64,000 nucleotides of DNA from an uncultured Eubacterium sp. (GTDB lineage: Bacteria > Bacillota > Clostridia > Lachnospirales > Lachnospiraceae): positions 62,001 through 126,000 of the forward strand of contig CAJUTM010000004.1 of assembly GCA_910589595.1 (NCBI GenBank). Direction: 5' to 3'. Below, one piece after another: positions 35,004-43,722 of this stretch. A program made the position numbers and the translations under genes. Under the pieces are notes generated by a model. It saw only the letters and a list, made by a program, of their open reading frames with translations, was not told the origin of the DNA and did no database searches. The stretch's first letter is position 1, and the number at the start of each line of letters is the position of its first letter.

Positions 35004-35852
35004 TCACTTCTGTTTCGTTATTCTTCTCCGGTAAATCCCCTCATCGACAACCGGCTTTTTCAAACGGTTTCCAGACACCCGAAACGTAACATTCATGCGC
35101 ACGCCACCACCTTTATAATTAACGTGGACAAGACCATTTTCACGATAAAAAATCGACTTGACTTTTCCGTACTTCCGATATTTGCGGAGCATTTTCTTTC
35201 CATTTCCATATTTCTTAAAACGGGCGGAAGATATTTTCTTCGCTTTGTATTCATACACCTTTCCGGCCTTATAGTAAAAATAGTACGGTTTCCATGTGTG
35301 TCCTATGTAAAACCCCACCCCTTTATCATACGCAAAGTCGTAGGTACTATGTATCGAGGTAAACGAATCTCCGGTGTAAGATTCTGTCCAGTCCCCATGA
35401 AAAATCTTCTTCACATCATTCCCAACAACTTCATACAAATCTTCCGGTCCGCTCGTCGTACAATAAGTTTGTGCCCGAAACAGCGTAACACTCTTTAATT
35501 TTAAAAAACCGGACGCTCCCATCACATCATTTCGCAATCGCTTTGAGACGACACGTCCGTCTTCCATATAGGCAAACCAGAGTGTAAAAGGCGTCTCCGC
35601 CTCTGCCTGTTCATTTCTCTTTTTCTTTGGACCCGTCAGCACAAATGCCTCCGCTCTTCCATTTTTATCATAGTCGGCATAAAACAATTTGCGCACCCAA
35701 TTCTTCTTTGTCAACTGCCCGCTAATGCATTTCCGGATTTCCTCCCGCGGGCCGGCTGCCTCTGCCTGCGCCATCCCGCAAAACAAAAGGCCAACGCAAA
35801 GCAGCGCTAATACAAAAGCGCTGTACTTTACAAATGTGAATTTTGTCATCAT
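35004..35852 (-). CDS. Secreted protein of unknown function
   Basis: 282 residues with a clear signal peptide (hydrophobic core about 10-30, AEA cleavage region), so exported. The mature part begins EEIRKCISGQLTKKNW and holds YADYDKNGRAEAFVLTG, a pattern seen in VCBS/EF-type repeat proteins. Then a Tyr- and Lys-rich beta region (YYFYYKAGKVYEYKAKK, RKYRKYGKVK). It is not recognised as a known family. RBS GGGAG lies six bases before the ATG. It follows lgt by 13 bases, so it is probably co-transcribed, but it carries no lipobox. Confidence 0.75.
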   Translation of the reverse strand: MMTKFTFVKYSAFVLALLCVGLLFCGMAQAEAAGPREEIRKCISGQLTKKNWVRKLFYADYDKNGRAEAFVLTGPKKKRNEQAEAETPFTLWFAYMEDGRVVSKRLRNDVMGASGFLKLKSVTLFRAQTYCTTSGPEDLYEVVGNDVKKIFHGDWTESYTGDSFTSIHSTYDFAYDKGVGFYIGHTWKPYYFYYKAGKVYEYKAKKISSARFKKYGNGKKMLRKYRKYGKVKSIFYRENGLVHVNYKGGGVRMNVTFRVSGNRLKKPVVDEGIYRRRITKQK

Positions 35853-35865
35853 ACGTTTCTCCCCC

Positions 35866-36732
35866 CTATTCCGTACTTTTTTTCCTCCTCACAATCCGAT
35901 ATATCCAGTACCCGATACCGCCCACTGCCAGCACGCCGGACAAGACTTGCGAAACCGCTATCCCCGTCGCCCCAATCTGCAGCTGGTCGGTGCGAAGTCC
36001 CTCAATCCACACTCTGCCAATACCATAACCAATCAGGTAAATCAAAAATATTTCTCCGTCAAACTTTTTATGCTTTGTATACAAAAGCATAATCACAAGC
36101 ACCATTACATTCCAGAGCGATTCATAAAGAAAAGTAGGGTGAACCTGAATGTAGTCCACTCCATGTTCCGTCACAAGATTCTCTCTCATCATATTAGTAA
36201 TATTAGAGGAAGAAACCTCACTCACTTTTAAGCGCATGGCAAAAAGTGAATCGGTATATTCACCAAAGGCTTCCCGATTCATAAAGTTTCCATAGCGCCC
36301 GATAATCTGCCCTAAAATCAATCCCACGACAGCCGTATCCGCAAACAGGGAAAATTTGTACTTCTTTCTCCGGCAATACACAATAGCGGTAACAGCCGCT
36401 CCGATAACGCCTCCGTAAATTGCCATACCGCCCCCGCGGATATTTAAAATCTGCCATAAATTATTTTTATAATTGTCCCAGCTAAACGCCACATAATATA
36501 AACGCGCCCCGACAACGGCAAATAAAATCCCCCATATCGCATAATCCATATAGAGCTCCGGATTCTGCCCCGTGCGCTTTGCCTGCCAGCGGGCAAGCAG
36601 TAAACCTCCCAACATCCCAAGCGCAATAATAATACCATAGTAGGCAATCGTAAAATTCCCAATGGTAATGCCCTTTGGCAAATTTGCAATTGAAATACCT
36701 AAATGCGGAAAAACAATATCTGCACCACTCAT
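35866..36732 (-). CDS. lgt: Prolipoprotein diacylglyceryl transferase
   Basis: Membrane enzyme transferring diacylglycerol from phosphatidylglycerol to the lipobox cysteine, first step of lipoprotein maturation. It is 288 residues with about seven membrane helices. Family signature GRYGNFMNREAFG near residue 141, RGGGMAIYGGVIGA near 98 and HPTFLYESLWN near 197 are all intact. RBS AGGAGG precedes the ATG. It follows ychF by 43 bases. The lipoprotein foldase at 13329-14390 is a likely client. Confidence 0.96.
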   Translation of the reverse strand: MSGADIVFPHLGISIANLPKGITIGNFTIAYYGIIIALGMLGGLLLARWQAKRTGQNPELYMDYAIWGILFAVVGARLYYVAFSWDNYKNNLWQILNIRGGGMAIYGGVIGAAVTAIVYCRRKKYKFSLFADTAVVGLILGQIIGRYGNFMNREAFGEYTDSLFAMRLKVSEVSSSNITNMMRENLVTEHGVDYIQVHPTFLYESLWNVMVLVIMLLYTKHKKFDGEIFLIYLIGYGIGRVWIEGLRTDQLQIGATGIAVSQVLSGVLAVGGIGYWIYRIVRRKKSTE

Positions 36733-36775
36733 ACAATCCTCCTGTTATCTTGCAAACGATATTTTCCCTCTGCCA

Positions 36776-37873
36776 TCAGACATTAAAGCGGAATAATACA
36801 ACATCGCCATCCTGCACAACATACTCTTTTCCCTCAGAGCGCACCAGACCTTTTTCTTTTGCCCCATTCATACCACCATTAGCAACTAAATTCTCATAAG
36901 TAACTACTTCGGCGCGAATAAAGCCACGCTCAAAATCTGTATGGATTTTTCCAGCTGCCTGCGGCGCCTTTGTTCCTTTCGTAATCGTCCACGCCCTCGA
37001 CTCGTCAGGCCCCGTTGTCAGATAACTAATCAATCCCAAAATACGGTAACTGGCGCGAATTAATTTTTCCAGTCCTGATTCCTGCAATCCCAAATCATCT
37101 AAAAACATCTTCTTCTCATCTTCATCTAACTCCGCAATCTCCTGCTCAATCTGCGCACAAATGACAAATACTTCCGACTTCTCCTGCTTGGCAAACTCGC
37201 GAACTTTAGCAACCTGCTCATTACCCTCTCCATCGTCTGCCAATTCCTCCTCTGCCACATTCGCAGCATAAATGACCGGTTTAGCAGTCAACAGATTGTA
37301 TTCGGTAAACCAAGCTTCTTCATCTTCGTCTGCCAGTTCAAAATTCTTAGCCAGATGCCCCTCTTCCAAAAAGGTTTTCAGCCGCTTCATCATTTCTACT
37401 TCTCTGGCCAGCTTTTTATCATTATTGGCCCCGCGGGAAGTCTTGGCAATTCGTCTGTCCAAAATTTCTATATCAGAAAAAATCAGCTCTAGATTAATCG
37501 TTTCAATATCACGCAGCGGGTCAATACTGCCGTCAACATGCACAATATTAGTATCCTCAAAGCATCGCACAACATGCACAATGGCATCCACTTCCCTGAT
37601 GTTCGATAAAAACTGGTTTCCCAATCCCTCTCCTTTGGAAGCGCCTTTTACTAAACCGGCGATATCGACAAATTCAATAACGGCCGGCACAATCTTCTTT
37701 GATTCATGCATTTTCCCTAATACGTCTAATCTCTCATCCGGTACCGGCACAACTCCTACATTTGGGTCAATCGTGCAAAATGGATAATTTGCCGACTCCG
37801 CACCAGCCTTTGTCAACGAATTAAATAATGTACTTTTCCCTACGTTGGGAAGTCCGACGATACCGAGCTTCAT
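36776..37873 (-). CDS. ychF: Redox-regulated ATPase YchF (Obg family)
   Basis: Universally conserved P-loop ATPase binding ribosomes, with ATP preference. It is 365 residues: G1 GLPNVGKST at the N-terminus, G3 DIAGLVKGASKGEGLG near 67, the altered G4 AANVAEEEL near 205 that marks YchF and ATP use, a coiled-coil insertion (120-200), and a C-terminal TGS domain (ending YVVQDGDVVLFRFNV). Normal length. A weak promoter may lie in the gap upstream, but the boxes are not convincing. Confidence 0.97.
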   Translation of the reverse strand: MKLGIVGLPNVGKSTLFNSLTKAGAESANYPFCTIDPNVGVVPVPDERLDVLGKMHESKKIVPAVIEFVDIAGLVKGASKGEGLGNQFLSNIREVDAIVHVVRCFEDTNIVHVDGSIDPLRDIETINLELIFSDIEILDRRIAKTSRGANNDKKLAREVEMMKRLKTFLEEGHLAKNFELADEDEEAWFTEYNLLTAKPVIYAANVAEEELADDGEGNEQVAKVREFAKQEKSEVFVICAQIEQEIAELDEDEKKMFLDDLGLQESGLEKLIRASYRILGLISYLTTGPDESRAWTITKGTKAPQAAGKIHTDFERGFIRAEVVTYENLVANGGMNGAKEKGLVRSEGKEYVVQDGDVVLFRFNV

Positions 37874-38334
37874 AATGTTTTTACCTTTCAGAAACGCCTT
37901 TTTACATGGGTTTCTGCCTTTCTATGTTTTTTAACTGAATATTACCACTCATTTTCAAAATACCATGTTAAAGTGTACCATAGATGGAATAAAAAGTAAA
38001 CGGCGGAATTTCTTCTAATTCCTTTATCTAATGAACCGGAACTACTTCCACTGGAATAAAATTTGTATTGGTATGTTTTCCCATTATCTGCAACTTGTGC
38101 AAAATTTGCACAAGTTGATTCCTTTTTTCAACCTTAACAAAACTCCTGTAAATTGACAAAATACATTGGCCACTATCTGGGTCGTACTGTTATTGCCTCT
38201 TCCCTGATTGATAAATACGATGGGAACTTTGTCCCTTCCCCCATTCGGTGACAATTTTGGCGAAGAAAGATTTTGTATCTTCTAAAACCGTATCGTCTTA
38301 CCGTCACGCACTGGCAGAAACTTGTCTATAAAGC
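37874..38334. other. 461-base gap without a recognisable gene
   Basis: No complete gene is seen on either strand. On the minus strand a 60-codon open frame (about 38280-38085) without a start contains the stretch GRDKVPIVFINQGRGNNSTT, perhaps debris of a lost gene. The only strong structure is the 27-base palindrome at 38091-38117. Confidence 0.5.
38091..38117. repeat. Perfect 27-base palindrome (possible operator)
   Basis: Two 13-base arms CAACTTGTGCAAA (38091-38103) and TTTGCACAAGTTG (38105-38117) around one central base. It is not followed by a clean T run on either strand (CCTTTTTTC lies 7 bases on, plus strand), so an operator or the end of a lost element is as likely as a terminator. 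Confidence 0.6.
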
Positions 38335-38336
38335 GC

Positions 38337-38364
38337 AAAACAGGCGGAAAAACCTTTCCGCCTG
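38337..38364 (-). terminator. Terminator of the disrupted surface-protein gene
   Basis: Ten-base GC stem CAGGCGGAAA / TTTCCGCCTG, four-base loop, followed by TTTTGCG on the minus strand, 15 bases after the stop at 38379. Confidence 0.85.
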
Positions 38365-38378
38365 TTGCTTTCCAATCA

Positions 38379-39237
38379 CTATTTTACAGTAACTTTAATC
38401 TTCTTATACACACCGTTCTGCGCATAGACATAAACCATACATGTTCCTTTTGCCTTTGCCCTGATTACGCCTTTCTTTGTGACTGTCGCCACTTTTGTGT
38501 TGCTGGATTCATAACTGAGCTTCCGATGTCTCCTGAGTGGCTTTTTCATTTTTACTTCTGAGGCCTTAATCTTGAATTTCTTTCCCTTTCTGATGAGGGC
38601 TTTCGTCTTCTTCAGCTTAACGGATTTTGCATTTCCAAATTTGCCGCCTTTTGTAAATATATGAACGCTTTTGGACACTGCAATGGTAATTCTTTTTCCG
38701 TCAATGATTTTGTATGCGCGCACAAGATAACGATATGATTTGCCTTTCTTTAGTTTCTTTTGTATGTAACCCGTCTTACTGTTTTGTTCAATGGTTTTAA
38801 CCAGTTTTAATTTACTTCCCTTTCCGCATCTGGTTCCATAAATCAGGTAACCGTCTGCACCCTTTATCTTTTTCCATGTCAGCTTCTCACTGTTTGTTTT
38901 GACTTTGGATGCCTTTAACTGCAACTGCGAAAACAAGGAACCTTTGATATCGTCTTCTGAGTTCTGGCTGGTAAATGCCCCGTCTCCAAGCAGGAGCGTC
39001 TCCGCAGGTATCCCCATCTCCTGTGCAATCTTTCTAATCTTAACCGCCGTCTCTTCGGAAACCCCCAGCTCTTTTACAATGCTCTGTACCTGCTTCTTCT
39101 GCTCCTCTGATACCTTCGGCTTTTCTGTCGGCTGTTTCGTTGGCGAATTCGTCGGTACATTCGTCGGTGGATTTGTCGGCGGGTTCGTCGGTGGGTTCGT
39201 TGGTGGGTTCGTTGGCGGGTTCGTCGGTGGGTTTTGG
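38379..39237 (-). pseudogene. C-terminal piece of an IS-split surface-protein gene (PTN linker, Fn3, Big2)
   Basis: The frame runs in from the IS junction with no start: tandem NPPT units (seven or more), KQPTEKPKVSEEQKKQVQSI, an Fn3-like domain (TWKKIKGADGYLIYGTR, KKLKKGKSYRYLVRAYK) and a Lys-rich Big2-type end (SYESSNTKVATVTKKGVIRAK, KKIKVTVK). It matches in architecture the C-terminus of the gene at 61648-64000. The N-terminal part of the same gene lies at 39807-42156. An in-frame ATG at 39017 could allow a fragment to be made, but it would have no signal peptide and no RBS is evident. Confidence 0.8.
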
Positions 39238-39313
39238 TGTTAGTATATAAGTGTGGACAGAAAAAGTTGAACAACCTATACTATTAAATGAAAGAGCAAA
39301 GGAGATGTTCAAC

Positions 39314-39592
39314 ATGGCGAAAAATCAAAAATCTTACACTCCGGAATTTAAACAGCAGATCGTGGATCTGTATAATGCCGGAGGAACTTCGTATCCACAA
39401 CTGGAACGTGAATATGGCGTAAACCGGAGTACGATTAGCGGCTGGGTAAAGCAGCTTTCCCCTATCAAGGTATCAGAGGAGGAAACGGTCACTCTCAAGG
39501 AGTATAAGGCTCTCCATAAAGAAATCCAGCGCCTTAAGACCGAGAATGAAATATTAAAAAAAGCGACCGCCATATTCGCAAAAGAACAATAG
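39314..39592 (+). CDS. IS3-family transposase OrfA
   Basis: 92-residue DNA-binding protein: a helix-turn-helix (YTPEFKQQIVDLYNAGGTSY, REYGVNRSTISGWVKQL) followed by a leucine-zipper coiled coil (LHKEIQRLKTENEILKKA). AAAGGAGA lies before the ATG. A slippery A7G run at 39556-39562 near the end is the typical IS3 signal for -1 frameshifting into orfB. Complete, but without orfB it can make no active transposase. Confidence 0.9.
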   Translation: MAKNQKSYTPEFKQQIVDLYNAGGTSYPQLEREYGVNRSTISGWVKQLSPIKVSEEETVTLKEYKALHKEIQRLKTENEILKKATAIFAKEQ

Positions 39593-39806
39593 CCGAGATT
39601 GTTGCATTTATCCAGGACAACTTAACAAACTACTCTGTATCCCAGCTTTGCAGTGCCTTGAAATTCCCAAGGAGTACCTATTACAAAGCTCTGGTTTGTG
39701 TACCTTCAAATAAACGGATGGAGTATGAGGAATTCGGCAGGAAAGTGAAACAAGCCTTTGAGGATTCCAAACGCAGATACGGGGCTGTCAAACTATGCCG
39801 TGTACT
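39561..39806 (+). pseudogene. IS3-family transposase OrfB, N-terminal fragment
   Basis: In the -1 frame relative to orfA: SDRHIRKRTIAEIVAFIQDN, YSVSQLCSALKFPRSTYYK, then RRYGAVKLCRVL, the HTH_21 region that precedes the rve integrase core in IS3 OrfB. The frame is cut at about 39806 before any DDE residue. Confidence 0.88.
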
Positions 39807-42156
39807 CAGTACAGTAAGTCTGCCATTCTCATCTATTTCAACGCTTCCTGCCCTTGGCAGCGTAACCGTCACATCCGTCGTCCCGTCATTCCCATTATCA
39901 ATCGTAACGATGCCGCCCGTACTGTTCTTTATCGTTTCGTCTACACGCATAACGATTTTTCCCGGCGCCAGTGTAACCGCTTCACTGCAGTAGTTTACCG
40001 TAACCGTGATGGTTTTCTCCCCTGCGGCATAATTTCCATTTGCCGCCGTGGTAAGTGTTACCCGAAACACGCCCGGTTTCGTCACCGTTAATACCGTTCC
40101 GTCTAATGTTCCCTCTCCCGTAACTGTCCCGTCATCCTCTTTTGATACGAGGGAATATGTTGCTTTTCCGGCATTTTCATCTATGGAAAAATAGTTCGAC
40201 ACATCAATAGCGCTGCCGTCATACGTGAGCGTCTGATCATTTCCAGTAAGCGTGACAGGCGCTGCGTCTTTATTACTAATCGTAACAGTACCCGTAATGC
40301 TGCCTGTTTTGCTGTCATAGCCCTCACATTCGGAAGCATCATAATTCGCAATTTCCGATGCTTTCACCGTCCACCGGAATGTATTCGCCGTCTCCGGCAC
40401 GGTGTTATAAGCAGCGCCGCCGTCGTTCGCCAGCATCCATGTCACATTTGCTTTTACCGTGTCTGAAGAGGCGTTTCCCTCCAATGTCAGCTCTGCCTGT
40501 CCGCCAAGCTCGCTGTTATCTGCCAGAATACTGTCTGCGGTGTAATATTCCGTAAATATATTATCTTTCGGAACTGCCGGTGCAGCCACACCGGTTATCT
40601 TCTTTTTCGCCGTAGTAAATTCTTTCGTCACCGTCAGGGTTCCGTCCGTGTTCAGAGTACACTGCTGTGCCGTATCGCCATCCACGGTCACAGATGGCGA
40701 ATCCCCAAATATGCAGACCGCATCACCGGACTTGTCCAGCGCAAGTGTAAGTTCTGCCTGATAGGTTTTATTCCAGTCCGCATTCCCTGTCGCTTCTTCA
40801 CTGCTGTCTTTCGCTGTATATGTAATGGCAAGCGATTCCGCATCAATTCCTTCTGTATTGCAGGATGCCTTTGTGGGAAACGCCTTGCCGTTTTCCGGCT
40901 TCACACCTGTAAGCTCAACCGAATTTATTATATTTATCTTCTTAGCCTCTGCCATCTTGGCATAAGTTACATTGTCTTCTGTCTTTTCCAGCCATATTTT
41001 ACACTCTGCGAAGTCAAGGTCAATATTCTTGCCAAACTCTTTCTTAATCATTTCTTCTGTAACAACCGTGTTCGTTGTTACCGGTATGCTGTAATAGGTG
41101 TCCCTGGTTCCATTCTGGTTAAACTGCACGAAAAGGGTAACGGTACGCCCTGCACCCTCATCTTTCTGTGCCACGATCTTACCGGCTTCTGCATCATAGC
41201 TTACGGTTCCAATCTTTTTATCGGAGCCGTCCAGTCTCAGTCTCAATGGATCACTACCCTCTATCGCTCCCCTCGTTGTACCCGCAGCAGATGCAAAGAT
41301 GACGGATGTCAAGTCCAGTTCAAAAGCGGGTAATACATTCTCAGCATTATTGACACTCATACCTGTAATCCATTTTGCGGAAGTGGTAGAGCCATTTTTC
41401 CCCGTCATCACAACGCCCTTACTGGTGGACGGCGGGCGCAGCCAAAAGGGAGAATTCGTCACAGGGTCGTAATACCAGTACCCGACATCTATATGCAGAC
41501 CATTGTTCAAATTGTCAGGAGCATTTCTCCCTACTGTAATATGCGACACCTGAGCGCCTTCAGCCTTCTCTCCATATGGCAGATACAATTTATCCTTCGT
41601 GGAATATACACAATTGTTCTTTTCATCATCCGTATAAATAGTTGTATCCAGCATCAGCGCCTTCTCAGTATCACCAAAATGCCCGTCGTATGTGTCTGTC
41701 CATGTTTTTAATTCATCCCGTAACATGCTGGCTCCATAATGGTTTACATGTACACTTTCTATATTTTGACCCTCTGGATAGCTGCAACCCCATTCAGTAC
41801 TATACGTTTTTATATAATCACTAACGGAGGTACGCTCGTCAAAGTTAGTTTCTGTCAGCGGGCTTGCCGCAAACAACGTCACACTGTCTCCTCCTTGATT
41901 TCCCACTACCCACCATGCCTGAGCCTTATTATGAGCTTTTTCCAAAATAGACTTTTGCCGGATTTTTACCGTTACTATTATGAGCATCCGTGTCAAAAGT
42001 CTTTAGCTGCTCTTTTGTCACAAACAAGTTGGGAGCGGCGCTCCATTGCTCAGCCGCCTGAACCTCTGTGGCAGACGATGCCGGAAATGATGTTATCACC
42101 ATTGCCGCCGCCAGAAACAGCGAGCCGATTTTCTTCTTTACATTTCTTTGTCTCAA
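39807..42156 (-). pseudogene. N-terminal part of the disrupted surface-protein gene (frameshifted and IS-truncated)
   Basis: A TTG at 42156, nine bases after GGAGG, opens MRQRNVKKKIGSLFLAAAMV, a signal peptide, and runs to KVYFGKSS then a stop. The continuation AHNKAQAWWVVGNQGGD is in another frame; the switch lies in an A5 run (about 41941-41945, GGAAAAAGC), where one A fewer restores the frame. The rest holds a DUF6273-like region (AWWVVG, FWLRPPSTSKG), then beta-rich Ig/Big-like repeats (SVTVDGDTAQQ, EKTITVTVNYCSEAVTLAPG). It ends at the IS junction near 39807. The wild-type protein would be well over 1000 residues, ending with the module at 38379. Confidence 0.8.
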
Positions 42157-42187
42157 TTTTCTCTTCCTCCAGTCCTTTTAAAGTGCC

Positions 42188-42216
42188 TTGACATTTTTAT
42201 TTGCAGCTTATATACT
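42188..42216 (+). promoter_or_regulatory. Sigma-A promoter of the MerR gene
   Basis: TTGACA (42188-42193) and TATACT (42211-42216), 17-base spacer. The spacing is normal, not the 19-20 bases of MerR-activated promoters, so the regulator is probably expressed constitutively or repressed. Confidence 0.8.
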
Positions 42217-42307
42217 GACACCAAGAGTTTAACATAACCACCCATGAACGACTCAAGAGTTTTTTACAAATTTTACATTTTTTAAGATATTCAATAAGGA
42301 GATTACT

Positions 42308-43150
42308 ATGGACAGCACAACGAACGAAAGCGACTACAGTTTATTTTCTATCAGTCAGGCGGCTCACGCCTGCAATCTTTCCCGTTCCAGTTTAATCCGT
42401 CTGGAAGAAAAAGGGCTGCTGACTCCCGCCCGCACCAATGCAAAAAGCGGATACCGATACTATAATACCAACAACATCAGCCGTATTCTCCAGATTCAGA
42501 AATTCCAATGGATGGGCTTTTCTCCGGAGGAAATCATCTCCTATTATGAGAGCGGTGGAAAGGCCGACGGGCTTCTTGACGGTTTGGAGCAGAAGCTGTC
42601 CGTGCTGCAGCAGCAGATTGAAGAAATGCGTCTGCGTTCCCATGATGTACAGGATATGTCCCTATCCATCCTGAATATACCGGAAACCTTATGCTGCGTC
42701 CGCAAATATCAGGGCGCTCTGATACAGGATAAATACCATGCCTCATATGACTTTTTCCACGAATGTGTGGAAAAGGGAATCGCCCTCGCACCAAAACCAC
42801 TTTTCGTCATCAATGAGCGCACGGACTATCTGGAGGGGAAAATCACTTCCACCCCCTATGATTTTTATATCTGCATTCCCGTTCTGCCGGAACAGGCGCC
42901 GGAGGATGCGGTTCCTATTCCCGCCTGCACTGCCTTATCCCTGTTAGTGTATGGAGACTACAGCAGCCTCAACGAAGCACATCTGTATCTGGGAGAACAG
43001 GTGCGTAAACGCGGGCTTACTCCTGCCGGATATATTCGGGCAATCGCTCTGGTCGCTCCCTATACGGGGAAAGAAATCAATCCGGACAGGTATTGTTCAC
43101 AGTTGGTGCTGCCGGTGGAGGAAAAGAACAGCTCAACGGCGCCAATTTGA
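42308..43150 (+). CDS. MerR-family regulator with GyrI-like effector domain
   Basis: 280 residues. The N-terminal MerR helix-turn-helix and wing (SISQAAHACNLSRSSLIRLE, then GLLTPARTNAKSGYRYY) is followed by a coiled-coil linker (about 80-115, LEQKLSVLQQQIEEMRLRSH). The C-terminal region (125-270) has the GyrI/BmrR-type effector fold pattern with YHASYDFFHECVEKG and PYDFYICIPVL. Such regulators sense drugs or other small hydrophobic ligands. RBS AAGGAG is six bases upstream. No multidrug pump lies beside it, so its target is unknown. One of only two intact plus-strand host genes here. Confidence 0.88.
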   Translation: MDSTTNESDYSLFSISQAAHACNLSRSSLIRLEEKGLLTPARTNAKSGYRYYNTNNISRILQIQKFQWMGFSPEEIISYYESGGKADGLLDGLEQKLSVLQQQIEEMRLRSHDVQDMSLSILNIPETLCCVRKYQGALIQDKYHASYDFFHECVEKGIALAPKPLFVINERTDYLEGKITSTPYDFYICIPVLPEQAPEDAVPIPACTALSLLVYGDYSSLNEAHLYLGEQVRKRGLTPAGYIRAIALVAPYTGKEINPDRYCSQLVLPVEEKNSSTAPI

Positions 43151-43178
43151 ACCCGCCGTTGAGCTGCTGCTTGTTTTA
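43129..43178 (+). terminator. Terminator of the MerR gene
   Basis: A 13-base stem CAGCTCAACGGCG (43129-43141) / CGCCGTTGAGCTG (43154-43166) overlaps the stop codon and is followed by CTGCTTGTTTTATA. Confidence 0.85.
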
Positions 43179-43197
43179 TATCTGACAAATTTTATAT

Positions 43198-43722
43198 CTA
43201 TTCTTCTTCCTCTTTCGGCCGCCATGCCTGTCCAAAATTTATATCTTTAAATAATGCCGCCAAACCGGTAATCTGCTTAAGCCTGAGAATCTCATCCCGA
43301 TCCATTCCCAAATGCTTACTAATCCATGCATCAGAGCGTCCAATTTCATGCAGTTCCTTTACTATATTGCTCATAAGATCGACATCATGGGTTCCCCTCG
43401 CACGGTTGTGCCGTATCGTACTCGCCATCCTCCGGTCAAGTGTCTTGTTAATAACAGATACGGGAATCAAGCCCTGTTCTCTCTTATATATATCCGGATA
43501 ATCTATCATAATACGGTAACGATGGAAGCCATCAACAATAATATACTTATCTTCTTCCTTTACATAATAGCAGACAATCGGCATCGTGTAGCCGTCTTCT
43601 TTAATGCTTTCATATAGAAGTTTCATTTCCGGCGGCGCTACGGAATTGGGGTTATAAGCATTTGGTTCTATTTTCTCAACCGGTACTGCCACCACTTTAT
43701 AAACCGGACTTACATATGCCAT
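43198..43722 (-). CDS. ibrB: IbrB-like ParB/Spo0J-domain protein
   Basis: 174 residues. It has a ParB/Srx-type domain: VEKIEPNAYNPNSVAPPEMK, IVDGFHRYRI near 72 (the ParB-box-like segment), and STIRHNRARGTHDVDLMS near 111, then a short HTH-like region (AWISKHLGMDRDEILRLKQI). It matches the IbrB partner of IbrA, a pair first described as regulators in E. coli. Its ATG overlaps the ibrA stop (TAATG), so it is coupled. It is intact, although its partner is frameshifted. Confidence 0.8.
   Translation of the reverse strand: MAYVSPVYKVVAVPVEKIEPNAYNPNSVAPPEMKLLYESIKEDGYTMPIVCYYVKEEDKYIIVDGFHRYRIMIDYPDIYKREQGLIPVSVINKTLDRRMASTIRHNRARGTHDVDLMSNIVKELHEIGRSDAWISKHLGMDRDEILRLKQITGLAALFKDINFGQAWRPKEEEE

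Larger units (their letters stand above)
39238..39806 (+). mobile_element. Truncated IS3-family insertion sequence
   Basis: About 570 bases: a left end beginning near TGTTAGTATATAAGTGTGGA, a complete orfA and only the first 75 codons of orfB. The DDE catalytic part and right end are gone. The right junction (about 39805-39818) runs straight into the host surface-protein gene. The element lies opposite to the host gene. No target-site duplication can be checked because one end is lost, so an IS-adjacent deletion removed both IS and host sequence. Confidence 0.85.

Noticed and set aside
38091..38117. Rex operator
   Set aside because: The core TTGTGC...GCACAA departs from TTGTGAA-N4-TTCACAA (or clostridial TTGTTAA type) and the symmetry is odd-centred.
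38085..38280. MazF-like toxin fragment
   Set aside because: A short stretch recalls MazF, but there is no start, no basic motif set and no antitoxin; the likeness is too weak.
39040..39315. Thr/Pro/Glu-rich frame and its opposite-strand Gly/Val frame over the NPPT repeat
   Set aside because: Both are shadow readings of a short-period repeat; the frame continuing into the Fn3/Big2 domains is the real one.
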